DNA of 64,000 bases from positions 868,001 to 932,000 of the forward strand of contig JADJRD010000014.1 of assembly GCA_016712405.1 (NCBI GenBank), written 5' to 3'. The notes beneath the pieces were generated by a model. That model ran no database searches. It saw nothing but the letters and a program-made list of their open reading frames with translations, and had not been told where the DNA came from. Source of the stretch: Cellvibrio sp. (GTDB lineage Bacteria > Pseudomonadota > Gammaproteobacteria > Pseudomonadales > Cellvibrionaceae). Below, piece by piece: positions 44,825 to 54,731 of this stretch (position 1 is its first letter; each line of letters opens with the position of its first letter). Made by a program: the position numbers and the translations under genes.

Positions 44825-45859
44825 ATGTCAAGAGAAAGCATACTTCCTATTGACGCTGTAGTAACTTGGGTCGACGGGCAAGATCCAAGACATTTGCAAA
44901 AGCTAAATGCATACCTTGCTGAAATTGGTGGGCAACGGCCTCGTACTGCCGACCCTACCCGTTTTCATAATGATGGCGAAATTAATTATTGTATTGTTTC
45001 TTTACTCAAATATGCACCTTGGCTGCGCACTATATATGTAGTTACCGATGATCAAGTGCCAAATATTTTTAACCAATTGAAAGGTACTCCATGGGAAGAA
45101 AAAGTTAAGCTTATTGACCATCAAACAATTTTTTCTGGTTATGAGCATGTTCTTCCCACCTTTAATATTAGGAGTATTCTCACTGTATTGTGGCGAATCC
45201 CGGGGTTATCTGAGAGGTTTCTTTTTCTAAATGATGATTTTGCAATTATTCAGCCAGTTCAACCTGAAGATTTTTTTTATGAAAATGGTGTGATTGTTCG
45301 GGGGGAGTGGCGTTCTATGAAGGATAAGCGGTGGGCAAATAAAATCAGAGATCTATGGTTTCGTTATGTGCCAAAAACAAAAAAGCAAAAATTACGTGAT
45401 AGGGCCAAACATACTAACGCACAAATAGCTAGCGCAAGAATGGCAGGTTTTTCTGATCAATATTTTTGGTTGAGGCACGAGCCTCATCCTTGGAGGGTAT
45501 CCACGATAAAAAATTTTTTTGATAATAATCCAGAAATTTTTGAAAGGAATATTCGACCAAAACTGCGTGACCCGGATCAATTTATTTGTGAAGCTTTGGT
45601 TGCTTATCTGGAATTACAATCTGGTACGGCGATTATCGATGAATCACTGGTAGCTCTTAAGATTGACCCGCCTGATCAGACAGAAGGTGAGTTAATCGAT
45701 ATGATAGTTCAGGCTGATCAAGATAAGTCTTGTGCATTCGTATGTGTACAAAGCCTTGAAAAAGCAAGTCCAGAATTGCACAAATATATTGTTGATTGGC
45801 TTAATCGTAGAATAGGAACTTTGCAGGACTTAATTGAACTTCCAATACCCCATCGCTAA
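44825..45859 (+). CDS. Stealth family sugar-phosphate transferase
   Basis: 344 residues, intact. Conserved regions: CR1 DAVVTWVDGQDPRH (residues 9-22), CR2 TRFHNDGEINYCIVSLLKYAPWLRTIYVVTDD and LFLNDDFAIIQP, CR3 RHEPHPWRVSTI, CR4 VQSLEKASPELHKYIVDW. This family includes bacterial capsule hexose-1-phosphotransferases and the human GlcNAc-phosphotransferase. It is a close paralog of the frameshifted gene at 33434 and confirms how that gene should read. Its 3' end overlaps the convergent glycerophosphotransferase-like gene by 30 bases. Confidence 0.9.
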   Translation: MSRESILPIDAVVTWVDGQDPRHLQKLNAYLAEIGGQRPRTADPTRFHNDGEINYCIVSLLKYAPWLRTIYVVTDDQVPNIFNQLKGTPWEEKVKLIDHQTIFSGYEHVLPTFNIRSILTVLWRIPGLSERFLFLNDDFAIIQPVQPEDFFYENGVIVRGEWRSMKDKRWANKIRDLWFRYVPKTKKQKLRDRAKHTNAQIASARMAGFSDQYFWLRHEPHPWRVSTIKNFFDNNPEIFERNIRPKLRDPDQFICEALVAYLELQSGTAIIDESLVALKIDPPDQTEGELIDMIVQADQDKSCAFVCVQSLEKASPELHKYIVDWLNRRIGTLQDLIELPIPHR

Positions 45860-46855
45860 ACGCAATTTAAATTTACGCCATAAATTCAATGGTTTGTTTT
45901 TAGGATTTTTTCCTCCTTTGATTATAAAGTCATTTATAGCATCGAGAACTCGCTCTGCAGATTTTCCGTCTCTGGCGGGATGAATTTCTGCACCAAAGCG
46001 TGCAATTGCGTTCATCAATTCGCTTGGGCGTGTTAATGCTTTGCGAATAGCAGGTTCGAAATCCTCTGGTTTTTGGATATCAATTAATTGTGGGCCTGGA
46101 CGACGATTTTTGAATGTGATAACAGGTTTTCCCGTTAGCAAAAATTCACTTAATGCCGATGATGTGTCAGAGCACATAAGATCCGCTTCGGTAAATAATT
46201 CAAGAATGTTATCGGTTTCGGAAAATGTAAGATTTTCATTTTCCAAGTCTTTAAATTTGGATCGTGTTTCCTTATTCATTTTGGGGTGCAATGTAACAAT
46301 CCATTTCCATTCGCCTGTTTGACTCAGGCGTTTTACTTCCGGGTAAAGAATTTCTGCTGCACTCCATGAAGGTGAAAAAGTAGAGTGATATAGAATTCTT
46401 GGTGGAGACTTTACCGGTGGAATTTGTGTTGGTAGTTGAGAGAAAAAATAATCCAGTTTGGGCCAGCCGGTTTCCACAACATGAAAATGCTTTAACCGGT
46501 TGGCAAGTGTAACAAATCGTGATGTGTCCTTGGGGCCGGTTGTACAGTACAAATCAAAAAAACCTCGAATATATATATGCCGGGGTTTGCCTGCATCAAA
46601 ACCGTGGAATGTTTGAACTTTAATTCCTGGAAAAAAATGCGGAACCATATTGTTGGGAGTAATAACGGCAATAGGATTCCAGTTTAAGACTTGTTCCACA
46701 CGGGTAAAAATGATGTCATCTGCGTGCAAATCTTCCATGCCCGGGCCATTAAAAAACCAGGCTACCTGATCGCCACGTGCTTTTATCGCGGTACTTATTG
46801 GTCGCATAATCGCTTGTGTGTAGCGTTCAGAACCGTAAAATAGATAGTTACTCAT
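45830..46855 (-). CDS. CDP-glycerol glycerophosphotransferase-like protein
   Basis: A 341-residue protein with the CDP-glycerol:polyglycerophosphate transferase (TagF/TagB-type) fold. Motifs: VQTFHGFDAGK, ILYHSTFSPSWSA, WIVTLHPKMN with the conserved His-Pro, and ADLMCSDTSSALSEFLLTGKPVI, the Asp-Thr-Ser-Ser signature. No membrane segment is seen; it would act on the cytoplasmic face. In Gram-negatives such enzymes add glycerol phosphate or related groups to capsule or LPS. No CDP-glycerol synthase gene is in the window, so the donor is open. Confidence 0.85.
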   Translation of the reverse strand: MSNYLFYGSERYTQAIMRPISTAIKARGDQVAWFFNGPGMEDLHADDIIFTRVEQVLNWNPIAVITPNNMVPHFFPGIKVQTFHGFDAGKPRHIYIRGFFDLYCTTGPKDTSRFVTLANRLKHFHVVETGWPKLDYFFSQLPTQIPPVKSPPRILYHSTFSPSWSAAEILYPEVKRLSQTGEWKWIVTLHPKMNKETRSKFKDLENENLTFSETDNILELFTEADLMCSDTSSALSEFLLTGKPVITFKNRRPGPQLIDIQKPEDFEPAIRKALTRPSELMNAIARFGAEIHPARDGKSAERVLDAINDFIIKGGKNPKNKPLNLWRKFKLRLAMGYWKFN

Positions 46856-46905
46856 GGTTTTATCCGGGAATTTTTCGAGTTGTTATTTGTGTGGGACAGT
46901 CTAAT

Positions 46906-47949
46906 TTAGTTCTCAATATGTTCGGACGCTAATTTTACTAAAAGTTGATTCCAGACGAGAGGTGCTGAAATCAATTTTAAACAAGGCGGACAATCCGTTG
47001 ATTTCTCAGGGAGCAGTTTACACTGACGTTTATGGCAAGGCATACAATCCAAAGGGTTTTCCAATTGAAGATTGTGAGTATGTTCGCCAATTAAACCGAC
47101 TTTTGTTGGAGATGTTGCACCATAAAGCGCAATCGTTGGGATTTCCAATGCGCCAGAAAGATGTGAAAACCCTGTATCCAGGCCGACTACGCCAGTCGCC
47201 GCCACCAGTTTTTGTGCGACTGCAGTAATACTCATACGCTTATCGGGTCGAGTGGAGCCAGAGCAAGCCTGAATAATGCTGTCAGCTAAAAATTTTTCAT
47301 CTTCACTACCCCACACAATATCCACTTGGTAACCGGCAGCCAGGGCAAGTTGTGTTAGTCGTTTCCATTTTTCGGGATCCCAAAGTTTGGTTGTCCAGCT
47401 AGTACCTATAACAAATACTAGTTGCTTTGGTTTTTTTTGAATCGGAGCAAAAAATTGCTGGATACCAAAACTAAAATGATGGTTGATAGCGTATTGGCCG
47501 ATTTTACTGAGTAACTGGCGTGTGCGTTGTACGGCGTGCAGATTTTTATCGACGAAATAACCTTGATGATAAAAAAAACTGACCCAGGATTCACGCGCCG
47601 ATTGTTTATCGTAACCTTGAATATTGTTTGAGTGACTGGATTTTGCGATCAGTAAACTTTTCAATAATCCCTGTGCATCAATGACCAAATCGTATTGCGT
47701 TTTATTTAACTCAGCTTTCCAGGCTCTAAATTCTTTCCATGCGGATCTGTTACGCAGCTTCATCCATTTGCGAAGTGCAATCGGAATAATTCGAGCAACA
47801 CCGGGATGCCAAGAAACAATTTCTGCAAAACCTTCTTCAACTACCCAATGCAATTCAATATCGGGTCGAAATTTCAGTAGATCGGTTACAGCAGGAAACG
47901 TATGAAAAATGTCCCCCATGGAGGACATTTTTATTAACAGAACTTTCAT
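46906..47949 (-). CDS. waaC: Lipopolysaccharide heptosyltransferase I
   Basis: Adds the first heptose to Kdo2-lipid A. 347 residues, GT9 family. Motifs: N-terminal MKVLLIKMSSMGDIFHTFPAVTDL, DLVIDAQGLLKSLLIA, GTSWTTKLWDPEKWKRL, and the donor-site GVVGLDTGFSHLSGALEIPTIALYG. A Cys-rich C-terminal stretch (DCMPCHKRQCKLLP, TDCPPCLKL) is as in many WaaC proteins. Located between the glycerophosphotransferase-like gene and trxB, all on the minus strand. Its presence shows that the strain makes a heptose-containing LPS core. Confidence 0.92.
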   Translation of the reverse strand: MKVLLIKMSSMGDIFHTFPAVTDLLKFRPDIELHWVVEEGFAEIVSWHPGVARIIPIALRKWMKLRNRSAWKEFRAWKAELNKTQYDLVIDAQGLLKSLLIAKSSHSNNIQGYDKQSARESWVSFFYHQGYFVDKNLHAVQRTRQLLSKIGQYAINHHFSFGIQQFFAPIQKKPKQLVFVIGTSWTTKLWDPEKWKRLTQLALAAGYQVDIVWGSEDEKFLADSIIQACSGSTRPDKRMSITAVAQKLVAATGVVGLDTGFSHLSGALEIPTIALYGATSPTKVGLIGEHTHNLQLENPLDCMPCHKRQCKLLPEKSTDCPPCLKLISAPLVWNQLLVKLASEHIEN

Positions 47950-47957
47950 TCAGAGTT

Positions 47958-48905
47958 TTACGCTAAATCATCAAGATATTTTTCTGCATCCAATGCCGCC
48001 ATACAGCCGGCACCGGATGAAGTAATGGCTTGGCGATAAATATGATCCGCCACATCGCCAGCTGCAAAGACACCGGGGATATTGGTCGCGGTCGCATTAC
48101 CTTCCAATCCACTTTTGATTTTGATGTAGCCGTCTTTCATATCCAGCTGGCCTGTAAAAATGTCGGTGTTGGGTTTGTGGCCAATCGCCACAAATAATCC
48201 AGCGATTTCAATTTCTTTGCTACTGCCATCGACAGTGCTTTTTAATTTCAATCCAGTAACACCTTTATCGCCAACCACTTCATCCAATTGGTGGTTCCAT
48301 ATAATAGTTACGTTGCCGTTAGCGGCCTTGGCAAAAAGTTTGTCTTGCAAAATCTTTTCGGATTTTAATTTGTCGCGACGATGAATCAATGTCACATGAC
48401 TGGCAATATTCGACAGATAAAGCGCTTCTTCAACCGCTGTATTACCGCCGCCTATCACAGCGACTTTTTGATCTTTGTAGAAGAAACCATCACAGGTTGC
48501 ACAGGCACTCACACCGCGTCCCATAACGGCTTGTTCAGATGGCAATCCCAAATACTGAGCTGAAGCTCCAGTCGCAATAATCAGTGCATCACAAGTGTAA
48601 GTACTTGAACCCACCAAGCGGATCGGCTTTTCACTTAAATGAGTTTCGTGAATATGGTCAAAAATGATTTCGGTATTAAAGCGCTCTGCGTGTTCTTGCA
48701 TTTGCATCATCAAATCCGGCCCTTGAAGATCATGCGCGCCACCAGGCCAGTTTTCGACTTCGGTGGTGGTGGCTAATTGACCACCTTGTTGCATGCCGGT
48801 AATCACCACAGGCTTGAGGTTCGCTCGGGCCGCGTAAATGGCAGCCGTGTAACCCGCAGGGCCAGAACCCAGAATAATCAAACGATGATGTTGAACGTCA
48901 CTCAT
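47958..48905 (-). CDS. trxB: Thioredoxin reductase
   Basis: NADPH-dependent FAD enzyme that reduces thioredoxin. 315 residues. Motifs: FAD site LGSGPAGYTAAIYAARANL, redox disulfide CATCDGFFY, NADPH site GGGNTAVEEALYLS, and the C-terminal FAD motif GVFAAGDVADHIYRQAITSSGAG. Nine bases separate it from waaC, so the two may share a transcript. In pseudomonads trxB lies close to ftsK, as here, but three genes intervene. Confidence 0.96.
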   Translation of the reverse strand: MSDVQHHRLIILGSGPAGYTAAIYAARANLKPVVITGMQQGGQLATTTEVENWPGGAHDLQGPDLMMQMQEHAERFNTEIIFDHIHETHLSEKPIRLVGSSTYTCDALIIATGASAQYLGLPSEQAVMGRGVSACATCDGFFYKDQKVAVIGGGNTAVEEALYLSNIASHVTLIHRRDKLKSEKILQDKLFAKAANGNVTIIWNHQLDEVVGDKGVTGLKLKSTVDGSSKEIEIAGLFVAIGHKPNTDIFTGQLDMKDGYIKIKSGLEGNATATNIPGVFAAGDVADHIYRQAITSSGAGCMAALDAEKYLDDLA

Positions 48906-49120
48906 GATGGAATCCTTCTATTAATGGATCTTGCGAATGGAATGACGCGCATCATAGGCGAATCAGGTCGGATCGTCCAAATTGAATAAGGCAATCTGAT
49001 GAATTGAGATACTTTATTGGGTTGGATCGTTCAATCAAGGAATTGTGTTTTAATCCCATGTTGTAACAAATTCGACCGGTAAGCGACAAAAAATTCCAAC
49101 CAGTTCATTAAGGGTATTCA

Positions 49121-49675
49121 ATGAATCAAAAAATGACATATTTATTCCTCGCCGGTTACGGCAATTCTACTGGTGATCACTGGCAAGCTAAATGGTTTCG
49201 ACAATTATCAAATAGTGTTTGGGTGGAACAAAAAAGTTGGGATTATCCGGTGTGCGATGAATGGGTGGCTGAACTGGATAAGACACTGACAAAGATTAAT
49301 CACCCGGTAGTCGTTATTGCGCATAGTTTGGGGTGTTTAACCTTTGTTGAATGGGCCAAGCAATACCCGGAAATCTGTGCAGAAAAAATATCGGGCGCAT
49401 TTTTGGTGGCAGTACCGGATGCCGATGCGGAAACTTTTCCGAAAGATATTCAAGGTTATCAATCTTCTTCACGTGAAGCTTTGCCAGGTAAATCGCTGAT
49501 GATTGCAAGCAGTAATGATCCTTACGCTGTTGTCGACCGAACGGAATTTTTTGCAAGGCAATGGGGCGCTGAATTAATTTGGATAGGTGATAAAGGGCAT
49601 ATTAATGTGAGTGCGGGGTTTGGTGATTGGCCGGAAGGTGAAGAATATTTGCGGAAGTTTTTGGGTGAAGTTTAA
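49121..49675 (+). CDS. RBBP9/YdeN-type alpha/beta hydrolase
   Basis: 184 residues. FLAGYGNSTGDHWQAKWFRQL at the N-terminus is typical of the family, followed by the nucleophile elbow IAHSLGCLTFVEW, the acid in ASSNDPYAVVDR, and the catalytic His in GDKGHINVSAGFGDWPEGE. A serine hydrolase of small cytosolic type; natural substrates are unknown. Transcribed away from trxB; a 215-base gap between them shows no clear site by eye. A palindromic repeat follows its stop. Confidence 0.9.
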   Translation: MNQKMTYLFLAGYGNSTGDHWQAKWFRQLSNSVWVEQKSWDYPVCDEWVAELDKTLTKINHPVVVIAHSLGCLTFVEWAKQYPEICAEKISGAFLVAVPDADAETFPKDIQGYQSSSREALPGKSLMIASSNDPYAVVDRTEFFARQWGAELIWIGDKGHINVSAGFGDWPEGEEYLRKFLGEV

Positions 49676-49678
49676 TTT

Positions 49679-49752
49679 CCCTCTGCCCAGCCCTCCCCGG
49701 AGGGGGAGAGGACTAAACTCACTCTCACTTTGGGAGAGGCAGGGGAGAGGTG
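49679..49752. repeat. GC-rich palindromic repeat between convergent genes
   Basis: Same style as the repeats at 25929 and 56102: C-rich arms (CCCTCTGCCC, CCCTCCCC) face GGAGGGGGAGAGG and GGCAGGGGAGAGG. It starts four bases after the hydrolase stop and ends nine bases from the methyltransferase stop, so it may also serve as the terminator for both. Confidence 0.7.
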
Positions 49753-49760
49753 ATTAAAAA

Positions 49761-50627
49761 TTATTTCTTTCTAAACAATAATGTCACACGATTGGTTTCA
49801 CCTATGGCGATATTTTTCGCTTTTTGATCTTCGCTAGTATTTAAGCTAGGCGGTAAACGCCAAACATTGTCGTCAGCTTGAGGGTCATCTTTAGGATTTT
49901 TGTTGATATCACTTTCGCCGACCAATTCAAATCCTGCAGCTGTCATGGTGCTGATTAGCATTGAACGTTTTAAATAGCCGCGACTACCATCTGCCCATGC
50001 ATCAGGTTTGTCTTCTGCCATTGCATGTTGAACTATGCCTACCAAACCACCAGGCTTCAGTACGCGATGTGTTTCGGCCAAGGCTTGTTTTAAATAACCT
50101 CCTTTTGCATCAAAACGCGCGAGGTTGTGCAAAGCACGAATAAATAACACTGTATCCACTTTGCCGGTCAAATCGGCTGGCATATCAGCAAAAGTATAAG
50201 CTTCGCCTTTTGCGCCATTGGCACCGCCCCAAGTTTTTGAATCTATCGCAAACTGTGCAGGCCAAGCTTTGCGTTGCGCTATAAATTCCGCTGTTGCAAA
50301 ACTGCCAAATTCTGGCCACATATCCAGGCTGTAATCGGTTGCGATCAATTTACCTTCGGTACCTAAATAGGGCAGTAAAATTTTTGTATACCATCCGCCA
50401 CCTGGCAGTGCTTCCACAACAGTTTGGCCAGGTTTAATGCCGAAAAATTCCAGAGTTTCCACAGGGTGTCTCGCGCCGTAGCGGGCTTGGTGTTCAGCGG
50501 GTAGGCTTTGAGTAATGGCAATTAATTGTTTTTTATCGGCATCACTTAGGCCTGTGGTTGTGGATTTGGGAATGCATGAGCAACTCTGTAAAAAGATTGC
50601 GGCGCCAAGTATAAGAAGTTTATGCAT
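49761..50627 (-). CDS. Class I SAM-dependent methyltransferase-like lipoprotein
   Basis: 288 residues. A lipoprotein signal peptide is visible (LLILGAAIFLQSCSC, Cys at about 16). The mature part has a methyltransferase fold: VETLEFFGIKPGQTVVEALPGGGWYTKIL (SAM site), ATDYSLDMW, then HRVLKPGGLVGIVQHA and AAGFELVGESDINKNPKDDP. Exported members of this family lack SAM in their compartment and their activity is unclear; they are common in Cellvibrio and Xanthomonas relatives. It is a single-gene unit. Confidence 0.82.
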   Translation of the reverse strand: MHKLLILGAAIFLQSCSCIPKSTTTGLSDADKKQLIAITQSLPAEHQARYGARHPVETLEFFGIKPGQTVVEALPGGGWYTKILLPYLGTEGKLIATDYSLDMWPEFGSFATAEFIAQRKAWPAQFAIDSKTWGGANGAKGEAYTFADMPADLTGKVDTVLFIRALHNLARFDAKGGYLKQALAETHRVLKPGGLVGIVQHAMAEDKPDAWADGSRGYLKRSMLISTMTAAGFELVGESDINKNPKDDPQADDNVWRLPPSLNTSEDQKAKNIAIGETNRVTLLFRKK

Positions 50628-50768
50628 GGTGGGTTTCCTTTAATTAGCTATTGGTTTGACTAGACTACACCTGTTGTTTCCAGGATTTATCGTTTTAACG
50701 CAAATTAACATCAATCTCTTTACCGCCTCCTTGTCTTGGATTGGAGCAAGGAGATTCTGGCAATCACA

Positions 50769-51369
50769 TCACGCCGCAATTTCATCCTGTATCACTTTTT
50801 TTGCATCTAACAAGCTATCATCTTTTTTCTGCGACATATTCAAACCTTCTGCGTAGATAAAATGTAAATCATTCAATCCAATAAAATTCAAAAAAGATTT
50901 CATAAAACCAGTCAAAGAATCGGATGGTAAATCTTTATGTATTCCACCACGAGTAGTAATCACATAAACGGGTTTGTTATCCAATAATCCAAGATTCCGT
51001 TTCAGTATATTTAAAGCTTACGCCGGCTCGAGCCAAATGATCGAAATAAGATTTCAATTGCGATGGGATACTGAAGTTGTACATAGGCGCCCCAATCACA
51101 ATCGCATCAGCCTGTTGAATTTCATTAATCAAGGCATCTGAATAATCCACTATGGTTTGCTGTTCTTTAGAGCGTTTATCAACAGGTGTAAAAAAAGCTG
51201 AAACACGAGTGGAATCGAGATGGGGAATTAGATCCTGAGTTAAATCACGTTTCACGACCTTGCCTTCAGGATTTTTTGCTAGCCATTCCTGAACCAGTTG
51301 TTGGTTTAATTGACTGGATTGGCCGTTATCGCCGAACAGGCTGGAATTAATTTGTAATAACGTTTTCAT
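50769..51369 (-). pseudogene. azoR: FMN-dependent NADH-azoreductase, frame broken by two base losses
   Basis: About 200 residues when repaired. Flavodoxin-like fold: LLQINSSLFGDNGQSSQLNQ, then ADAIVIGAPMYNFSIPSQLKSYFDHLARAGVSFKYTE and PVYVITTRGG. The frame is lost over TGILGLLDNK, where two GGG triplets (complement of 50997-50998 and 50989-50990) each seem to have lost a G. Reduces quinones and azo compounds; probably a quinone detoxifying enzyme. The clustered homopolymer losses fit read error. Confidence 0.88.
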
Positions 51370-51641
51370 ATTGAGTACCTTTGGTTAAGAGGTTGATAAG
51401 TCACAGTAGCCATTAGATGCTTGCAGGCAGGTTAGATAAATATGAAAACCTCGTTGGGTTTGATCGAAAAATTGAATGGGGCTTTTTGCAAGTAAGGCTA
51501 ATCCAGATCGGAAGGAGGGATTTTTGACCGGTCGATCATCATGCAAATCTCGAAAATCTGTGATCTTTCAGTGTTTTATCTGTCTCAAGCCATTAGAATG
51601 CAGCCTATAAAAATTGGTCAGGACTCCTTGAGGATCCCATA

Positions 51642-54013
51642 TTGAAATCTGTTCAGCCCAAACCCTCTGCCAGCCGCAAACCCCTGTCGCAGCCAGCCAA
51701 TAACCTGTTGATTCGTCTGTTAAAAGAAGGCGTCATCATCGCTTTGGTGGCAGTTTGCCTGTTTCTGTTGATTGCCATGTTGACCTATGACCCTCAAGAC
51801 CCGGGCTCATCCCGCACGGGTGAAGAAGGTCGCGCAATCAGTAATGCCGGTGGGCGTTTTGGTGCTTGGCTTGCGGATGTATTTTTTATCCTATTTGGTT
51901 ACTTGGCTTTTCTCTTCCCGATCATGATTGCTTACCGCGCTTGGCTGGTAATTAAAGATCGCACCAGTACCGAGCCAATCGATTGGTTTTTGGTGGGTTT
52001 GCGTTCAGCCGGTTTTGTGATGGTCATGCTCGCAGGTACAGCCATAGCCTCAATTCATTACAGTGATGGTGAAGCGGTTTTAACTTATTCCAATGGTGGA
52101 TTGATTGGTGCAACTCTGGCGGATGCCATAGTTGGTGCATTTAGCTACAAAGGCGGCACCTTAATTTTGTTAGCGACTTTTTTAGTCGGTATGACAATTT
52201 TTACCGATCTTTCCTGGTTTGATCTGATGGAAAAAATTGGTCGATGGGTTTTTACTGGCGTTGCTTACCTGCAGGAAAAATGGCAAATCTATCAACGTGA
52301 ACGCAATGAAAAACAAATTGCGGAAAAAGCACAGGAACATAGACGCGAAATTGTGCAGCAACATGTGAAGCAAGAAGCCAAACGGGTTGCGCCTGTCATT
52401 ATTGAAGAGCCTGTTAAGAAAAAATTACACCAAGTCCTCGCACTCAAAAAGAAAAACAAGTGTCTTTGTTTGATGAATTGGAACCAGCCGTGGGTAGATT
52501 ACCTGCATTAGATTTGCTCGACCCCGCAGACAAACGCAGCGACAAAGGTTATTCAAAAGAATCACTTGAAGCTATGTCGAAATTATTGGAATTAAAGTTA
52601 AAAGATTTTGGTATCGATATTGAAGTGGTTTCGGTTCAGCCTGGCCCGGTAGTGACACGTTTTGAAATTCAACCAGCACCGGGAATTAAGGCCAGTCGAA
52701 TTTCAGGCCTGGCAAAAGATTTAGCGCGTTCACTCGCGGTAGTTTCTGTGCGCGTGGTGGAAGTGATTCCTGGCAAATCGGTAATGGGAATTGAAATTCC
52801 TAATGCGCATCGCGAAATGGTGCGTTTGTCAGAAGTGTTGATGTCAGATGTTTATGACAATGCAAAATCACCACTCACTTTGGCTTTGGGTCACGATATT
52901 TCCGGTGAACCAATTGTGGCGGATCTCGCCAAAATGCCGCACTTGTTGGTTGCAGGTACAACTGGTTCCGGTAAATCTGTCGGCGTGAATTCGATGCTGT
53001 TGAGTTTGCTTTATAAATCTACACCGAAAGATGTGCGTTTAATTTTGGTTGATCCCAAAATGTTGGAGCTTTCTGTTTACGACGGCATTCCGCATTTGCT
53101 GACACCCGTTATCACCGACATGAAAGATGCAGCGAACGGTTTGCGTTGGTGTGTCGGTGAAATGGAGCGTCGTTATAAATTGATGGCGGCATTAGGTGTA
53201 AGAAATTTGGCGGGATTCAATCGCAAATTAGAAGATGCGATGAAAACAGGTACGCCGATTGTCGATCCACTTTTTAAGCCAGAAGAAAATTTTGAAGCCG
53301 GTGCAGAAGTGGCGACAGCACCTAATTTGGAAATATTACCGGCAATTGTCGTTGTCATCGACGAATTCGCCGACATGATGATGATTGTCGATAAGAAAAA
53401 AGTGGAGCAATTAATTTCACGTATCGCACAAAAAGCGCGTGCAGCTGGAATCCATTTAATTCTGGCAACACAACGCCCATCAGTCGATGTGATTACCGGT
53501 TTGATTAAAGCCAACGTGCCCACGCGTATTGCATTTCAGGTTTCATCGAAAATTGATTCGCGAACGATTTTGGATCAAGGCGGTGCTGAACAATTATTGG
53601 GGCATGGTGATATGTTGTATTTGCCTGCCGGTACCAGTGTGCCTGTTCGTGTTCACGGTGCTTTTGTGGATGATCACGAAGTACATAAAGTGGTTGCCGA
53701 TTGGAAAAAACGTGGTGCCCCCGAATATATCGATGGCATTACCGACGACAGTAATAATTCCATCCCCGTTCCCGGAATTCCCAGTGAAGGTGGTGAGGAC
53801 GGTGAAGAAGGTGAAGGCGATGCACTTTATGACGAAGCCGTTCAATTTGTTATCGAAACTCGCAAAGCCTCGATTTCATCAGTACAACGCAAATTGCGCA
53901 TTGGTTATAACCGTGCTGCACGTTTGATTGAAACAATGGAAGCCGCCGGTGTCGTATCGTCTGCTGGGCACAATGGTAATCGTGAAGTGTTGGTGCCGGG
54001 TGGTAGAGATTAA
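51642..54013 (+). pseudogene. ftsK: DNA translocase FtsK, one-base frameshift in the linker
   Basis: Septal DNA pump that coordinates chromosome segregation with division. About 790 residues when joined, close to Pseudomonas FtsK. The TTG start at 51642 follows GAGG. Residues 30-190 hold four membrane helices (IIALVAVCLFLLIAMLTYDPQDPG). A linker follows, in which an A is lost from the A run 52419-52424, shifting KKITPSPRTQKEKQVSLFDE. The motor has Walker A VAGTTGSGKSVGVNSML and Walker B VVVIDEFADMMMI, and the C-terminal gamma winged helix is IGYNRAARLIETMEAAGVV. The upstream gap 51370-51641 contains a TAGAAT -10-like element at about 51594. Confidence 0.94.
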
Positions 54014-54017
54014 TTCT

Positions 54018-54072
54018 TGTAGGGGCGGCCCCCTGTGGCCGCCCAAGGCAGGCACAGGGGTCTGCCCCTACA
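54018..54072. repeat. REP-like palindrome in the ftsK-lolA gap
   Basis: Twenty-base outer arms (TGTAGGGGCGGCCCCCTGTG and CACAGGGGTCTGCCCCTACA) pair at 18 of 20 positions around a 15-base centre. This type of sequence is a widespread bacterial intergenic repeat. It starts four bases after the ftsK stop. Confidence 0.8.
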
Positions 54073-54104
54073 TTCAACGAATGGTTTTTATTTTTGGATT
54101 TTTT

Positions 54105-54719
54105 ATGAAATATATTTTGAGTTTTTTATTGGCTTTTTCTCCATTGTTTGTTTTTGCTGCAGATCAAGACATTACCGAGCTGCGCAAATTGCTGGATGCC
54201 ACCAAAAGCCTGCAAGGAAATTTTGTGCAATCACTTTATGATGAAAATCATGAATTGCAGGAAGAAAGTAAAGGCAATTTTATGATGATGCGTCCCCGAA
54301 AATTTTATTGGGATACAGTCGAGCCTATGCCGCAGTTGTTAGTGTCGAATGATAAAGAAATCTGGTTGTATGATGCGGATTTGGAAACGGCTACCGTTCG
54401 TCCTTTCTCGGATGATTTGCAGCAAGCGCCTGCGTTAATTCTGAGTGAAAATGTCGATGAATTGCGTAAGCAATTTTCAGTCACCAGTAAAACTGACAAG
54501 ACTATTCAAACATTTACTTTAACCCCAAAAGTGAGTGACGGATTATTTCAGCAATTGTTACTGGTGTTTGATAAGGGTGTGTTAAAAGAATTTTCTATGG
54601 ATTCGAATGATGGGCAATCGACGCGTTCAGTGTTGTCGAATGTGAAAGTGAATCAAACTTTGCCGGAAGAGAAGTTTTATTTTCAAGTGCCGGCTGGGGT
54701 TGAAGTGACGAGGCAGTAA
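54105..54719 (+). CDS. lolA: Outer-membrane lipoprotein carrier protein LolA
   Basis: Periplasmic chaperone carrying lipoproteins from LolCDE to LolB. The start ATG 54105 has GGA six bases upstream, giving 204 residues; longer frames run into the repeat. Signal peptide MKYILSFLLAFSPLFVFAAD. LolA features: LDATKSLQGNFVQSLYDENHE, GNFMMMRPRKFYWDTVEP, and LLVSNDKEIWLYDADLETATVRPF. Between ftsK and rarA as in Pseudomonas. Twelve bases separate it from rarA. Confidence 0.94.
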   Translation: MKYILSFLLAFSPLFVFAADQDITELRKLLDATKSLQGNFVQSLYDENHELQEESKGNFMMMRPRKFYWDTVEPMPQLLVSNDKEIWLYDADLETATVRPFSDDLQQAPALILSENVDELRKQFSVTSKTDKTIQTFTLTPKVSDGLFQQLLLVFDKGVLKEFSMDSNDGQSTRSVLSNVKVNQTLPEEKFYFQVPAGVEVTRQ

Positions 54720-54731
54720 TCGGGAAAATAA

